DNA of 57,989 nucleotides from Akkermansia sp. (lineage in GTDB: Bacteria; Verrucomicrobiota; Verrucomicrobiia; Verrucomicrobiales; Akkermansiaceae): the NCBI GenBank assembly GCA_017546445.1, contig JAFYWX010000011.1:1-57989 (forward strand). The letters are read 5' to 3'. The position numbers were made by a program, and so were the translations under genes. The notes beneath the pieces are model-generated. The model was not told the DNA's origin. It ran no database searches and saw only the letters and a program-made list of their open reading frames with translations. Positions 48,606 through 57,009 of this stretch are shown one piece after another; position 1 is the stretch's first letter, and each line of letters opens with the position of its first letter.

Positions 48606-50612
48606 TTAGAACTGAATCTTGTAACCCGCAGTGGCGTTGAAGTTCGTGTAGTCGCTTCTCAGCTCCACGGCACCATCGGTGAAGATGCTGCCGGGGCCCA
48701 CCGGCACGGCGATACCTGCGCCCAGCTCCAGACCCAGAGCACCGCGCTCGGCGCTCTCGATATTGGCGCGGGTGGTGTAATCCTGGAAGCCTACGGATGC
48801 TTCGGACTGCGTATCGCCAAGGTCGTACTTGACCAGTGCGCGGGCATCAAAGGCGCAGGCGCGGTTCAGCGTCTGCTGGCCCACGGTGGCGGCATAGCGG
48901 GCACCAAGGGCCACCGTCACGGTGTCGAGCTCCTGCTCGCCCACGCTCAGCGCGGCATCGGAGCCGGTTTCGCTGTAGGCATCCACAGAGGTGTGGCGGT
49001 AGGAGATGTTGAACACAGGGCTCAGCAGGCTGTTGTTGCCCAGCTGCATGCCGTGGCTCAGCTCGTACATAAGACCGAAAGTCGTGCCCTTCGTGTCGCC
49101 CTCGTGGGTGCAGCCCAAGGCGTAGCGCTTGAAATCAGCCTCCATGGCACCGGTGGAGCCAATGAAGCTGTGGCTCCAGCTGCCGCGCTGGTAGCGGGCA
49201 AAGGCGCTCAGGTAGGCCGTGCCCATATCGCCGTCGAGGGTGTCCGGGCCATCGCTCTTCAGGTCGCCATGCATGGCGGTGAGCGCCAGCCCCAGGGTGA
49301 GCTTGTCATTAACCTGCATACCGGCACCCAGCGTGCCGCCCCAGCTGCTCAGCGTGTAGCCGGCGGCAGAGCCGTCGTTATTCTGCTCGGCGTGGTTGCC
49401 TTCGGCATTCACCCAGGCGAAGAATCTGCCCGGCTGCTCCAGGCTGCCGCTCTTGTCATCCAGCACCACAGCATCCTGGCTGCAGCTGCCCGTGGTGGCG
49501 CGGTTGCGGATGGCGCTCAGCTGGCGTTCCATATCGCCGGCAAAAGCCTGACCCAGCACCGTGGTGGAGGCACCGGCCATGGCGGCGGCATCGCGGTCGT
49601 TCAGCTTACCGGCATCCATGGCTTCCACGATGGTTTCCAGAGCCCCACCCTCGGTGAGTTCGTCATCCATATAAACCTCCGGCAGCAGGGCTGCACCGGC
49701 GTGGCCATTGTGCGTGGTGGGGTTCACCTGCAGGGTCACAAAAGTCTTCATCGCAAGCGGAGACCACTTGAAGGACTCGCGGGCATTAACGACATACACG
49801 GCCATCACATAATAATTGGTATCCTCGTAGTATCCTTCACCCAGCCAGATTCTGTCGTTCTCCTCATCCACGGTCACCGATACCTTGACAAGCTTTTCCT
49901 CATCGTCATCAGAGTCTGTAATCCACATGGTGGTCAGCGTGCCTTCCTCGTCATACTCCACACCCCACAGGGTGATGGCGTGTCCGCCCTCCTCATCCTC
50001 AGCCAGACAAATGCCCAGGGAAATAGCAGAGCCATTCTCCAGGAACTCACCAAAATTGATTTCCGTTATGGATTCGCTGTACTGCTGCATATCCATCAGG
50101 AAATCAGAGAGGTGCTCCTGCGTAAGCCCGTACTGGTCGAAATAATAGCCATCGGCGTTGCCCAGAGTCACCGTCAGCAGCTCCTCGTTGCCCCATTCCT
50201 CGACCGTTGTGTAATAACGCTCCCAGGCAGCCTCATCCTCATGGTTTTCCGGGCAGTAGATACCGGAGACCCACCAGTTGATTGCAGAAAGGGACTCACC
50301 GCCTTCGTCCCAGACCTCATTGGCATCTATCATGGTCTGCCAGATATCGCCAAGCGGCTTCGGAGCCTCAGAGGTCAGCGTGCTGCCCACCTTGCTATCC
50401 TGCCACCAGGCAATGATATTGGCTGCGGAGGCCGCATAGCACATGTTGTCATCAGCATCGCCGTCGGAGTTATCAATCTTATTGGCATCGTACCAGCCTC
50501 CGGTCTCATTCACACCCTCCGTCCAGAAGGTGCCGGTATAAAGTGTTTCGTCTGCAGCGGCTGCACTCAGCGTGAGCCCCAGTGCTAATGAAAGAAAACG
50601 TGTAAGTTTCAT
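48606..50612 (-). CDS. IdeS-like cysteine protease fused to autotransporter barrel
   Basis: The 668-residue protein has three parts. A signal peptide (LSLALGLTLSAAAA) comes first. A protease domain (about 25-280) resembles streptococcal IdeS/Mac, peptidase family C66: GGWYD..K, then DDNMCYAASAANIIAWW with catalytic Cys58, GGHAITLWGVEYDEEG with His211, and WITDSDD with Asp233 and Asp235. The His-to-Asp spacings (22 and 24) equal those I recall for IdeS, and Lys45 sits like its oxyanion-hole Lys. After a linker, an outer-membrane beta-barrel (about 410-668) ends in Phe, as autotransporters do. The passenger would be displayed or released at the cell surface. IdeS cleaves IgG; the substrate here is unknown. 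Confidence 0.85.
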   Translation of the reverse strand: MKLTRFLSLALGLTLSAAAADETLYTGTFWTEGVNETGGWYDANKIDNSDGDADDNMCYAASAANIIAWWQDSKVGSTLTSEAPKPLGDIWQTMIDANEVWDEGGESLSAINWWVSGIYCPENHEDEAAWERYYTTVEEWGNEELLTVTLGNADGYYFDQYGLTQEHLSDFLMDMQQYSESITEINFGEFLENGSAISLGICLAEDEEGGHAITLWGVEYDEEGTLTTMWITDSDDDEEKLVKVSVTVDEENDRIWLGEGYYEDTNYYVMAVYVVNARESFKWSPLAMKTFVTLQVNPTTHNGHAGAALLPEVYMDDELTEGGALETIVEAMDAGKLNDRDAAAMAGASTTVLGQAFAGDMERQLSAIRNRATTGSCSQDAVVLDDKSGSLEQPGRFFAWVNAEGNHAEQNNDGSAAGYTLSSWGGTLGAGMQVNDKLTLGLALTAMHGDLKSDGPDTLDGDMGTAYLSAFARYQRGSWSHSFIGSTGAMEADFKRYALGCTHEGDTKGTTFGLMYELSHGMQLGNNSLLSPVFNISYRHTSVDAYSETGSDAALSVGEQELDTVTVALGARYAATVGQQTLNRACAFDARALVKYDLGDTQSEASVGFQDYTTRANIESAERGALGLELGAGIAVPVGPGSIFTDGAVELRSDYTNFNATAGYKIQF

Positions 50613-50635
50613 GTTGATATAATACGGGTCGGGGG

Positions 50636-50664
50636 ATTGTAGCTATTGTTTTTCAGTTGTGCAA
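50636..50664 (-). promoter_or_regulatory. promoter of IdeS-like autotransporter gene
   Basis: On the minus strand, TTGCAC and TACAAT are 17 bases apart. The start codon lies 23 bases further on. Confidence 0.6.
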
Positions 50665-50704
50665 TTGTAATTGCGAATTACTGACGTAACATTTGTAAAT
50701 GATT

Positions 50705-50732
50705 GCCGCTGCGCTCTGGAAAGCGCAGCGGC
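50705..50732 (-). terminator. hairpin after Pmp-like gene
   Basis: GCCGCTGCGCT and AGCGCAGCGGC form an 11-base perfect stem 14 bases beyond the stop codon. The minus-strand T-run is poor. Confidence 0.6.
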
Positions 50733-50745
50733 TTTTGAAGCAATC

Positions 50746-53700
50746 TTATTTTCTGCGGCGGCGGGCGGCCAGGGCTGCCAGGGCAAGCAGAGAAAGCGTG
50801 GCTGTGGTCGGCTCGGGAACAACCGGGGTTGCCAGGCCGGACATGCTGACCATGCCGTTCTGGAAATGCACCTTGGTGTCCTCACCAATCATGGAACCGG
50901 TGAAGAACTGATTAGCATTGAACTCGAGCAGGTCTGTTCCTGTATACTGCATGTCTGCGCCCAGGTCCAGCGTGTCCACGCCGGAGAACAGCACAACGCT
51001 GCTATCGTCCATCAGCATACCATCCAGAGTAAGCATCAGGTTAATCTTCTCCTCACCCTGTGTCAGAAGGGTCAGGCAACCGCCGGCCAGGTCGATGCTG
51101 GTTTTATCCATAACCAGTGCAGACCCGCCATTCAGCGTCAGTCTGTCGACATCGAGTATTGCGCTAACGGTAGTATTCAAAGCGCTGGCACCCACCTGTG
51201 CATCTGCAAGGGTGAACATGAGCTGAGTTCTGTAGTCCATGTCAGAGGGGCCTTCCACCTGCAGCGTAGTACCGCTATTCACGATGATGGTGCTTTCTCC
51301 CTGCTTCTTGTCAATAGAGGTACCCTTCACCGTGGCGTCCTTCACCAGCAGGGTGGCACCGGTATTTTCCTTCAGTGCAATGGTGTTCGTTTCCAATACA
51401 ACACCATCCTCCAGGCGGAGACGACCGCCACCAACTGTCACAAAGCCATAAGCAGAGGAAGTACGAGAGGCCTGAATTTCCTCAGCCGTCACCTCTCTGC
51501 CAGCCAGCTCCTTGAGGTGCTTCTCCGTAAAGGCACCGGTGAAGATAATGTCGCCTGTCTGCGGCGTGCCTTCATACTCATCATTCAGATAAAGATGGAA
51601 ATGGCCATTGATGCTATCACGGAACTCTATCTTATTGCCGGCTGCTGCGGATAATCTGGCAATTGGGGTCTCGTCCATGACTGTCGAAGAATTACCAAAA
51701 GCAATACTTCTCAACAGATAGCTTCCGTCGCTGTTCTTAATGGCATTTTTCTCGAAAAGAACATTCCCGTTGTTACGGATATGGAGCGCGAGTGAAGGAT
51801 ACTGAGTTGCTTCGAGATTGGAAGGCGCATTGTGTATGTAAATGGCGCCGGCTCCTGCACCGGCAATGTTATTGCGGAACGTAATCTCGCCGCCATTGTT
51901 TTCAATATGCACCCCATTGGTATAGTCACCATAAATAGCACCGCCAAAATGGGCTGCTTTATTATCACTGAAAGTGATAGAGCCTTTATTGCCAGATAAG
52001 GCAATGCTACCTTGATATCCCAGATCAATAGCACCGCCGTTTCTACCGGCTTCGTTACCGCTGAACAGGATATTGCCCTGGTTATCGGTAATATGCATGT
52101 TTGTCTCGGCACGGAACCCTAAACACCTGTTGAAAATGGCGCCACCGCTCATGGCTGCTTTGTTACCGGTAAACGCAATATCGCCCTGGGTGTTGCTTAT
52201 AGACACGCCATAAGCATTAATGGCGCCACCGCCGGTACGAACAATTTCAGCATTTGCAGAAGCATTTACAACAGCAGTAGACGTATTACCGCTGAAAGTG
52301 ATACTGCCATTACCATCCAATGACAGAGAGTTTGCTGCAAAAATGGCACCACCGCCAAATGTTTCGTCTTTGCCATTGGTACCTACAGTAGCAAAAGCGG
52401 CGGAGTTATTGCTGAAGGTAACATCACCATTGTTGTTGATGGAGATGTCTTTGCTGGAATAAACAGCACCACCGTGACCATCCGTTGCCTTATTGTTATC
52501 GAAGGTAAGGGAGGCATTGCCCGTCATTGAGATGGCGTTCGAAAGGGCGTTGATAGCAGCGCCATGGGAGGCGGAGGTATTATACGTGAAGGATACGCTG
52601 CCGTTATCCGTCAGCGACACGGTGCCTGCAGCCGCATAAATGGCGGCACCGCCACCTGTGAGAGCCTCATTCTTGTTGAAGGAGATGCTGGTCGTATTAC
52701 CCGTCATCGATACATTGCCGCTTTCTGCGAAAATGGCACCGCCGCTCTGGGAAACATTCTTATCGAACAGGACGCTGGAGTTGCCATCCATGACAATGTT
52801 GCCGTGTTTGGCGTAAATGGCGCCGCCATTACCACCTGCGGTATTGTTGGTGAAGGAGACGCTGCCAGCCATGGCCTTCGTACCGCTTATCGTCACGCTG
52901 CCATCGGCATAAATGGCACCGCCCTGGTGGTTCAGAACGACTGTGTTCTTGTTGAACGCAACGCTGCCGTTGCCCTCCATCACCACATTACCACCCTGAA
53001 TGGTCGTGCTGCCATCCTCATTCGTCTGGGTGCTTCCGGCGGCGTAAATAGCACCACCTGCAAACTGAGACTTGTTGGTGTCGAACAGAACGGAACCATT
53101 GCCGGAAATGGTTACATTTTCAGCCTTGTTGTAAATGGCGCCACCGCCGCGGGGTGTGGTTGCATTCTCATTGGTAAGGGTATGGTTCCGGAAGGTAACG
53201 CTGCTGTTACCTTCGATATTGACGCCCTTACCGGCAAAAATAGCGCAACCTGCATCGCGAGCATTGTTGTCTTCAAAAAGAATGCCGCCGGTATTGCCAA
53301 TCAGAGACACGGTGCCATTTGCTGTGCTGATAGCACCACCGGTGTACGAAGCGCTATTATTGTCAAACGTGATGAGACCGGCGTTGCCCTGCAACAACAC
53401 ATTGCCATTAGCCGAGCTGACAGCGCTGCCTGAATTTGAGATAATGGAGATTGTACCAAGGTTGTTTACCAGCGATATATTGCCGTCAGCCGCATAAATA
53501 GCACCGCCCAGCCCATTAGAACTATTACCTTCAAAGAGGATATTCCCTGCCGTGCCACTGATGGTCACATTCTGTTTAGCATAAATAGCACCACCTTGTC
53601 TTTTTGCTGCGGTGTTATTCCGGAAGACGATGTTACCTATATTATCACTCAAGGTGACACTGGAGGTCGTAGCACAGATTGCTGCACCGGCACCGTACTC

Positions 53701-54333
53701 TGAATAGTTTGAATTGTACCCAGTGGTCTCGTTCCCGTAGAACTGGATATTTCCATTCTTTGAGAGGACTACAGCCCCGGCACGAATGCCACCGCACGTG
53801 CCACTTGCGTTATATTGGAAAATAACATCGTTGGTGTCAGCGTTACCATCTGTTACGTTGGTAATGGTAAGTGTATGATTCGCTGTAATAGCACCGCCTG
53901 TCATCTGGGTGCGGTCTATGTTGGTTATGTAGATCTCTGCCTTGTAGACATCCTCAGCAATATGGCTGAAGCTCAGTTGGCTGAAGGTATCGAAAGTCAC
54001 GTCACCGGCGATGAAACCTACAGCATGAGTGGCACCTTTGAAGAAGTTGAGCGATACAGGGTCGGCATCGGGAGCAGAGGTGAAGAAAAGCCCCTGGGTC
54101 TCATGAACAAAACCATTACTGGTGGTCCATCTTTCACAGCTGATATCTTCCGTGATGTAATAAGCCGATTTGTTGGCCCAGTTGTCGCGAGTGATTGTTG
54201 CTAAGTCGTCAGGAGTAGCAATGTTATGGGGTTCACCATATCCGGAAGGGATGGTGACTTCTGCAAAAGAAGGGGCGGACACTACGGCTGCCAGTACGGC
54301 TGCGGCCAGAAGACGGGGAAGGTGTAATTTCAT
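50746..54333 (-). CDS. Pmp-like GGAI/FxxN beta-helix surface protein with PEP-CTERM tail
   Basis: The 1195-residue exported protein has a signal peptide (PRLLAAAVLAAVVSAPSFA) and about 800 residues of repeats in which GGAI or GGGAI (about 14 times, for example GGAIYAKQ, GGAIFAES) alternates with FxxN (FRNN, FEGN, FDNN, FTNN and others, nearly 20). These tetrapeptides define chlamydial polymorphic membrane proteins and fold as a right-handed beta-helix. Instead of an autotransporter barrel it ends in a PEP-CTERM sorting signal: VPEPTTATLSLL, a hydrophobic stretch and RRRRK. An upstream extension to 54537 lacks protein character; MKLHLPRLL was chosen. It is more AT-rich than most neighbours. 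Confidence 0.88.
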   Translation of the reverse strand: MKLHLPRLLAAAVLAAVVSAPSFAEVTIPSGYGEPHNIATPDDLATITRDNWANKSAYYITEDISCERWTTSNGFVHETQGLFFTSAPDADPVSLNFFKGATHAVGFIAGDVTFDTFSQLSFSHIAEDVYKAEIYITNIDRTQMTGGAITANHTLTITNVTDGNADTNDVIFQYNASGTCGGIRAGAVVLSKNGNIQFYGNETTGYNSNYSEYGAGAAICATTSSVTLSDNIGNIVFRNNTAAKRQGGAIYAKQNVTISGTAGNILFEGNSSNGLGGAIYAADGNISLVNNLGTISIISNSGSAVSSANGNVLLQGNAGLITFDNNSASYTGGAISTANGTVSLIGNTGGILFEDNNARDAGCAIFAGKGVNIEGNSSVTFRNHTLTNENATTPRGGGAIYNKAENVTISGNGSVLFDTNKSQFAGGAIYAAGSTQTNEDGSTTIQGGNVVMEGNGSVAFNKNTVVLNHQGGAIYADGSVTISGTKAMAGSVSFTNNTAGGNGGAIYAKHGNIVMDGNSSVLFDKNVSQSGGAIFAESGNVSMTGNTTSISFNKNEALTGGGAAIYAAAGTVSLTDNGSVSFTYNTSASHGAAINALSNAISMTGNASLTFDNNKATDGHGGAVYSSKDISINNNGDVTFSNNSAAFATVGTNGKDETFGGGAIFAANSLSLDGNGSITFSGNTSTAVVNASANAEIVRTGGGAINAYGVSISNTQGDIAFTGNKAAMSGGAIFNRCLGFRAETNMHITDNQGNILFSGNEAGRNGGAIDLGYQGSIALSGNKGSITFSDNKAAHFGGAIYGDYTNGVHIENNGGEITFRNNIAGAGAGAIYIHNAPSNLEATQYPSLALHIRNNGNVLFEKNAIKNSDGSYLLRSIAFGNSSTVMDETPIARLSAAAGNKIEFRDSINGHFHLYLNDEYEGTPQTGDIIFTGAFTEKHLKELAGREVTAEEIQASRTSSAYGFVTVGGGRLRLEDGVVLETNTIALKENTGATLLVKDATVKGTSIDKKQGESTIIVNSGTTLQVEGPSDMDYRTQLMFTLADAQVGASALNTTVSAILDVDRLTLNGGSALVMDKTSIDLAGGCLTLLTQGEEKINLMLTLDGMLMDDSSVVLFSGVDTLDLGADMQYTGTDLLEFNANQFFTGSMIGEDTKVHFQNGMVSMSGLATPVVPEPTTATLSLLALAALAARRRRK

Positions 54334-54353
54334 AATGAGGGAAATGGCGGCAA

Positions 54354-54381
54354 ATCCTACCATAATAGGGGGGGTAGGCAA
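54354..54381 (-). promoter_or_regulatory. possible promoter of Pmp-like gene
   Basis: On the minus strand, TTGCCT and TAGGAT are 16 bases apart, about 20 bases before the start codon. A long C-run in the spacer makes this doubtful. Confidence 0.3.
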
Positions 54382-54477
54382 GGCCAATGTGTTATATTGA
54401 CGAAAAAAAAGCCCGCAGCCATGGAAAAAAGGGCAGGGGAGGAAGGGAATTGCGGGGTTGTTATCCTTATCAGTTAT

Positions 54478-54508
54478 ATTTTCGGGGCAGAAGTCCCGTG
54501 TTCCGACA
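54478..54508. repeat. degenerate half of REP-like element
   Basis: TTTTCGGGGCAGAAGTCCCG followed by TGTTCCGA matches the reverse complement of the left hairpin at 48310-48336 with about three mismatches. It lies in the 650-base gap between the Pmp-like and scaffold genes, which otherwise holds only the tRNA gene. Confidence 0.55.
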
Positions 54509-54635
54509 GAATGGAGCCTTCGTTGCATTGGTTTCATCCGGTTGATTAAGCTTTCTCGGTGCTTTAATCAGGTGGGGGAAAATGGGGCGCATGTCAAATG
54601 TCGCACGGTGCCATCGATTGGTTGCCTAAACTGTT

Positions 54636-54670
54636 GAAAAAGAAAGAGCGGCAGTTGAGAAAACTGCCGC
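54636..54670 (-). terminator. terminator of tRNA-Leu
   Basis: CGGCAGTT and AACTGCCG form a stem. On the minus strand it is followed by CTCTTTCTTTTTC. Confidence 0.8.
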
Positions 54671-54680
54671 CCTTCTGAGC

Positions 54681-54761
54681 TACCGGCTGTGGGACTCGAA
54701 CCCACACTCTTTTGGGAACTCGATTTTGAGTCGAGCGCGTCTACCATTCCGCCAAGCCGGC
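54681..54761 (-). tRNA. tRNA-Leu (anticodon CAA)
   Basis: On the minus strand the acceptor arms GCCGGCT and AGCCGGT pair with one G-U, the D-loop reads GGCGGAATGGTAGACGC as in leucine tRNAs, and the anticodon stem CTCGA/TCGAG encloses loop CTCAAAA with anticodon CAA. A variable arm and the T-arm (GTGGG, TTCGAGT, CCCAC) follow. It is 81 bases long. The 3' CCA is not encoded. It reads UUG codons. Confidence 0.93.
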
Positions 54762-54783
54762 GTGGGAGTGGTGATGTGCGATG

Positions 54784-54812
54784 ATTAAAACGCGAAAATG
54801 GTGCAGAGTCAA
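54784..54812 (-). promoter_or_regulatory. promoter of tRNA-Leu
   Basis: On the minus strand, TTGACT and TTTAAT are 17 bases apart, about 22 bases before the mature 5' end. Confidence 0.6.
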
Positions 54813-54982
54813 GAGAAAATCAAAAATATGGCAGAGAATGGGGCGAAAGGACATGGAAATTGAGAGGGTAGCAGATTTTGTGCTCGCATCTTCTGGAAAA
54901 ATAGATATAATAGCGGCAGCAAGGTATCACCGTAACACAGTGCGGTGCCGAGCATTTTTCCAACATAACATAATCCAATATT

Positions 54983-55675
54983 ATGCAGTACACACACGAA
55001 GTCGAACAGATGTGTTGCGTCAAGAAGGGCTGCAATCACGGCCCCGCCCCCATCCCCCAGGAGGGTGCCTGGACGCAATCCACCAAGATTGAGGACATTT
55101 CCGGCCTTACCCACGGTGTGGGTTGGTGCGCTCCTCAGCAGGGTGCTTGCAAGCTGACCCTGAATGTGAAGCAGGGTGTTATTCAGGAAGCTCTGGTAGA
55201 AACCATCGGCTGCTCCGGCATGACCCACTCCGCCGCTATGGCTTCTGAGATTCTTCCCGGCAAGACCGTGCTCGAGGCTCTGAACACCGACCTCGTGTGC
55301 GACGCCATCAACACCGCTATGCGCGAGCTCTTCCTGCAGATCGTGTACGGCCGCACCCAGAGCGCTTACTCTGAGGGTGGTCTGCCCATCGGCGCTGGTC
55401 TGGAAGACCTGGGCAAGGGTCTGCGTTCCCAGACGGGTACGCTGTACGGCACGCTGGCCAAGGGTGCCCGCTACCTGGAGCTGGCTGAAGGCTACATCAC
55501 CAAGCTTGCTCTGGACGCTGACGGCGAAATCACCGGTTACCAGTACGTGAAGATGGGCCCGATGATGGAAGACATCAAGAAGGGCATGGACGCCAACGAG
55601 GCCATCAAGAAGCACACCGGCTCCTACGGCCGCTTTGCTGATGCCGCCAAGTACATCGACCCCCGTCACGAGTAA
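54983..55675 (+). CDS. NifU/IscU-like iron-sulfur scaffold-type protein
   Basis: The 230-residue protein contains an IscU/NifU-like core: CKLTLNVKQGVIQEALVETIGCSGMTHSAAMASEILPGKTVLEAL (about 57-101), with Cys at the usual cluster positions, and extra cysteines near the N-terminus (CCVKKGC). The C-terminal part is specific to this subgroup. It lies 26 bases before the GGGtGRT gene, and these two are known to me as a conserved pair of unknown function. A TATAAT at 54906-54911 upstream, with a hairpin in the 70-base leader, may be its promoter, but no -35 box is seen. Confidence 0.82.
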   Translation: MQYTHEVEQMCCVKKGCNHGPAPIPQEGAWTQSTKIEDISGLTHGVGWCAPQQGACKLTLNVKQGVIQEALVETIGCSGMTHSAAMASEILPGKTVLEALNTDLVCDAINTAMRELFLQIVYGRTQSAYSEGGLPIGAGLEDLGKGLRSQTGTLYGTLAKGARYLELAEGYITKLALDADGEITGYQYVKMGPMMEDIKKGMDANEAIKKHTGSYGRFADAAKYIDPRHE

Positions 55676-55701
55676 AGAACCCCTAAATATAGAACAAGAT
55701 T

Positions 55702-56703
55702 ATGCCTCTTTTTGAATCTTATTCCCGTCGTATCGACCAGATCCTTCCGGTTCTTGCTCAGTACGGTATCAACTCCTGCGAGGAAGCCGAGAAGGTTTGC
55801 CTTGAAAAGGGTATCGACGTGCGCGAAATCGTGCGCGGCATTCAGAACATTGCCTTCGAGAACGCTGGCTGGGCCTATGTGGTAGGCGCTGCTATCGCCA
55901 TCAAGAAGGGCTGCACCAAGGCTGCTGACGCTGCCGAGGCTATCGGCGAAGGTCTGCAGGCTTTCTGCATTCCCGGTTCTGTGGCCGACGACCGCAAGGT
56001 GGGTCTGGGTCACGGTAACCTGGCCGCCATGCTTCTGCGCGAGGAGACCGAGTGCTTCTGCTTCCTGGCTGGTCACGAGTCTTTCGCCGCTGCTGAAGGC
56101 GCTATCGGTATCGCCCGCTCCGCCAACAAGGTGCGTCAGAAGCCGCTTCGCGTTATCCTGAACGGCCTTGGCAAGGACGCCGCCTACATCATCTCCCGTA
56201 TCAACGGCTTCACCTACTGCCAGACCAAGTTCGACTACGCCACCGGTAAGGTGGAAGTGGTGAGCAAGAAGGCTTTCTCCGACGGTGAGCGCTCCAAGGT
56301 GAACTGCTACGGCGCTGACGACGTGCGCGAAGGTGTGGCTATCATGTGGCTGGAAGGTGTGGACGTTTCCATCACCGGTAACTCCACCAACCCCACCCGC
56401 TTCCAGCACCCGGTTGCCGGCACCTACAAGAAGGAATGCACGCTGGCTGGCAAGAAGTACTTCTCCGTGGCCTCCGGTGGTGGCACGGGCCGTACCCTGC
56501 ACCCGGACAACATGGCTGCCGGTCCCGCTTCTTACGGCATGACCGACACCCTGGGCCGCATGCACAGCGATGCTCAGTTCGCTGGTTCCTCCTCTGTGCC
56601 CGCCCACGTGGAAATGATGGGCCTTATCGGCATGGGCAACAACCCCATGGTGGGTGCTACGGTTTCCGTGGCCGTTGCCATCGAGGAAGCCATGAACAAG
56701 TAA
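55702..56703 (+). CDS. GGGtGRT protein
   Basis: The 333-residue cytoplasmic protein is named for its motif, seen here as SVASGGGTGRTLHPDNMAAGP (about residues 254-274). Other conserved stretches are FESYSRRIDQILPVL at the start, VADDRKVGLGHGNLAAMLLREETE and GLIGMGNNPMVGATVSVAVAI at the end. Its biochemical role is not known; pairing with an iron-sulfur scaffold suggests a metal or cluster function. Codon use is highly biased (C- or G-ending), which hints at strong expression. A terminator follows. Confidence 0.9.
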   Translation: MPLFESYSRRIDQILPVLAQYGINSCEEAEKVCLEKGIDVREIVRGIQNIAFENAGWAYVVGAAIAIKKGCTKAADAAEAIGEGLQAFCIPGSVADDRKVGLGHGNLAAMLLREETECFCFLAGHESFAAAEGAIGIARSANKVRQKPLRVILNGLGKDAAYIISRINGFTYCQTKFDYATGKVEVVSKKAFSDGERSKVNCYGADDVREGVAIMWLEGVDVSITGNSTNPTRFQHPVAGTYKKECTLAGKKYFSVASGGGTGRTLHPDNMAAGPASYGMTDTLGRMHSDAQFAGSSSVPAHVEMMGLIGMGNNPMVGATVSVAVAIEEAMNK

Positions 56704-56730
56704 ACCCACGGTTTACCAAGCGAAAGCTTA

Positions 56731-56770
56731 AAGAAACACCCCGCCTGCTCAGCAGTGCGGGGTGTTTCTA
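56731..56770 (+). terminator. terminator of scaffold/GGGtGRT operon
   Basis: AGAAACACCCCGC pairs perfectly with GCGGGGTGTTTCT around a 12-base loop. Confidence 0.85.
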
Positions 56771-56866
56771 TGTTTGAATGAGTCAGGTACGGGACAAGCG
56801 ACAGAGCCATTCAGTGGAGGCTTTCGTGCTGGGCCGTCCAGGGTGGGCGTATCGAAGAGAGAAATC

Positions 56867-57009
56867 CGCCCTGCGGGCGTATGAAGCGTTGCGTACGCTG
56901 CCATGAATGACCACCCTTGCGGGCGGTATGAAAGCGGCACGATGTGCCGCATATTCAGATTTGTGAATCTGCCGATGTGTTGACTTCGGCCTCCTCTCGC
57001 GACAGAGGC
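56867..57009. repeat. array of six or more short hairpins
   Basis: Consecutive palindromes are CGCCC/GGGCG (56867-56879), AGCGT/ACGCT (56885-56899), CCACCC/GGGCGG with one mismatch (56911-56926), GCGGCAC/GTGCCGC (56934-56950), CAGATT/AATCTG (56956-56971), GCCGA/TCGGC (56971-56990) and GCCTC/GAGGC (56989-57009). The first three are each followed by ATGAA. The arms differ in sequence, so this is not a CRISPR array. It occupies the 446-base gap before the last gene. Confidence 0.65.

Noticed and set aside
48594..50588. 664-codon open frame antisense to the IdeS-like autotransporter
   Set aside because: The minus-strand protein has a signal peptide, catalytic motifs and a barrel; the antisense product has none.
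54681..54761. tRNA-Leu as a genomic-island attachment site
   Set aside because: No second copy of the tRNA 3' end and no integrase gene were found in the window.
56867..57009. CRISPR array
   Set aside because: The units are inverted repeats with different arms and no constant direct repeat or spacer length, and no cas genes are present.
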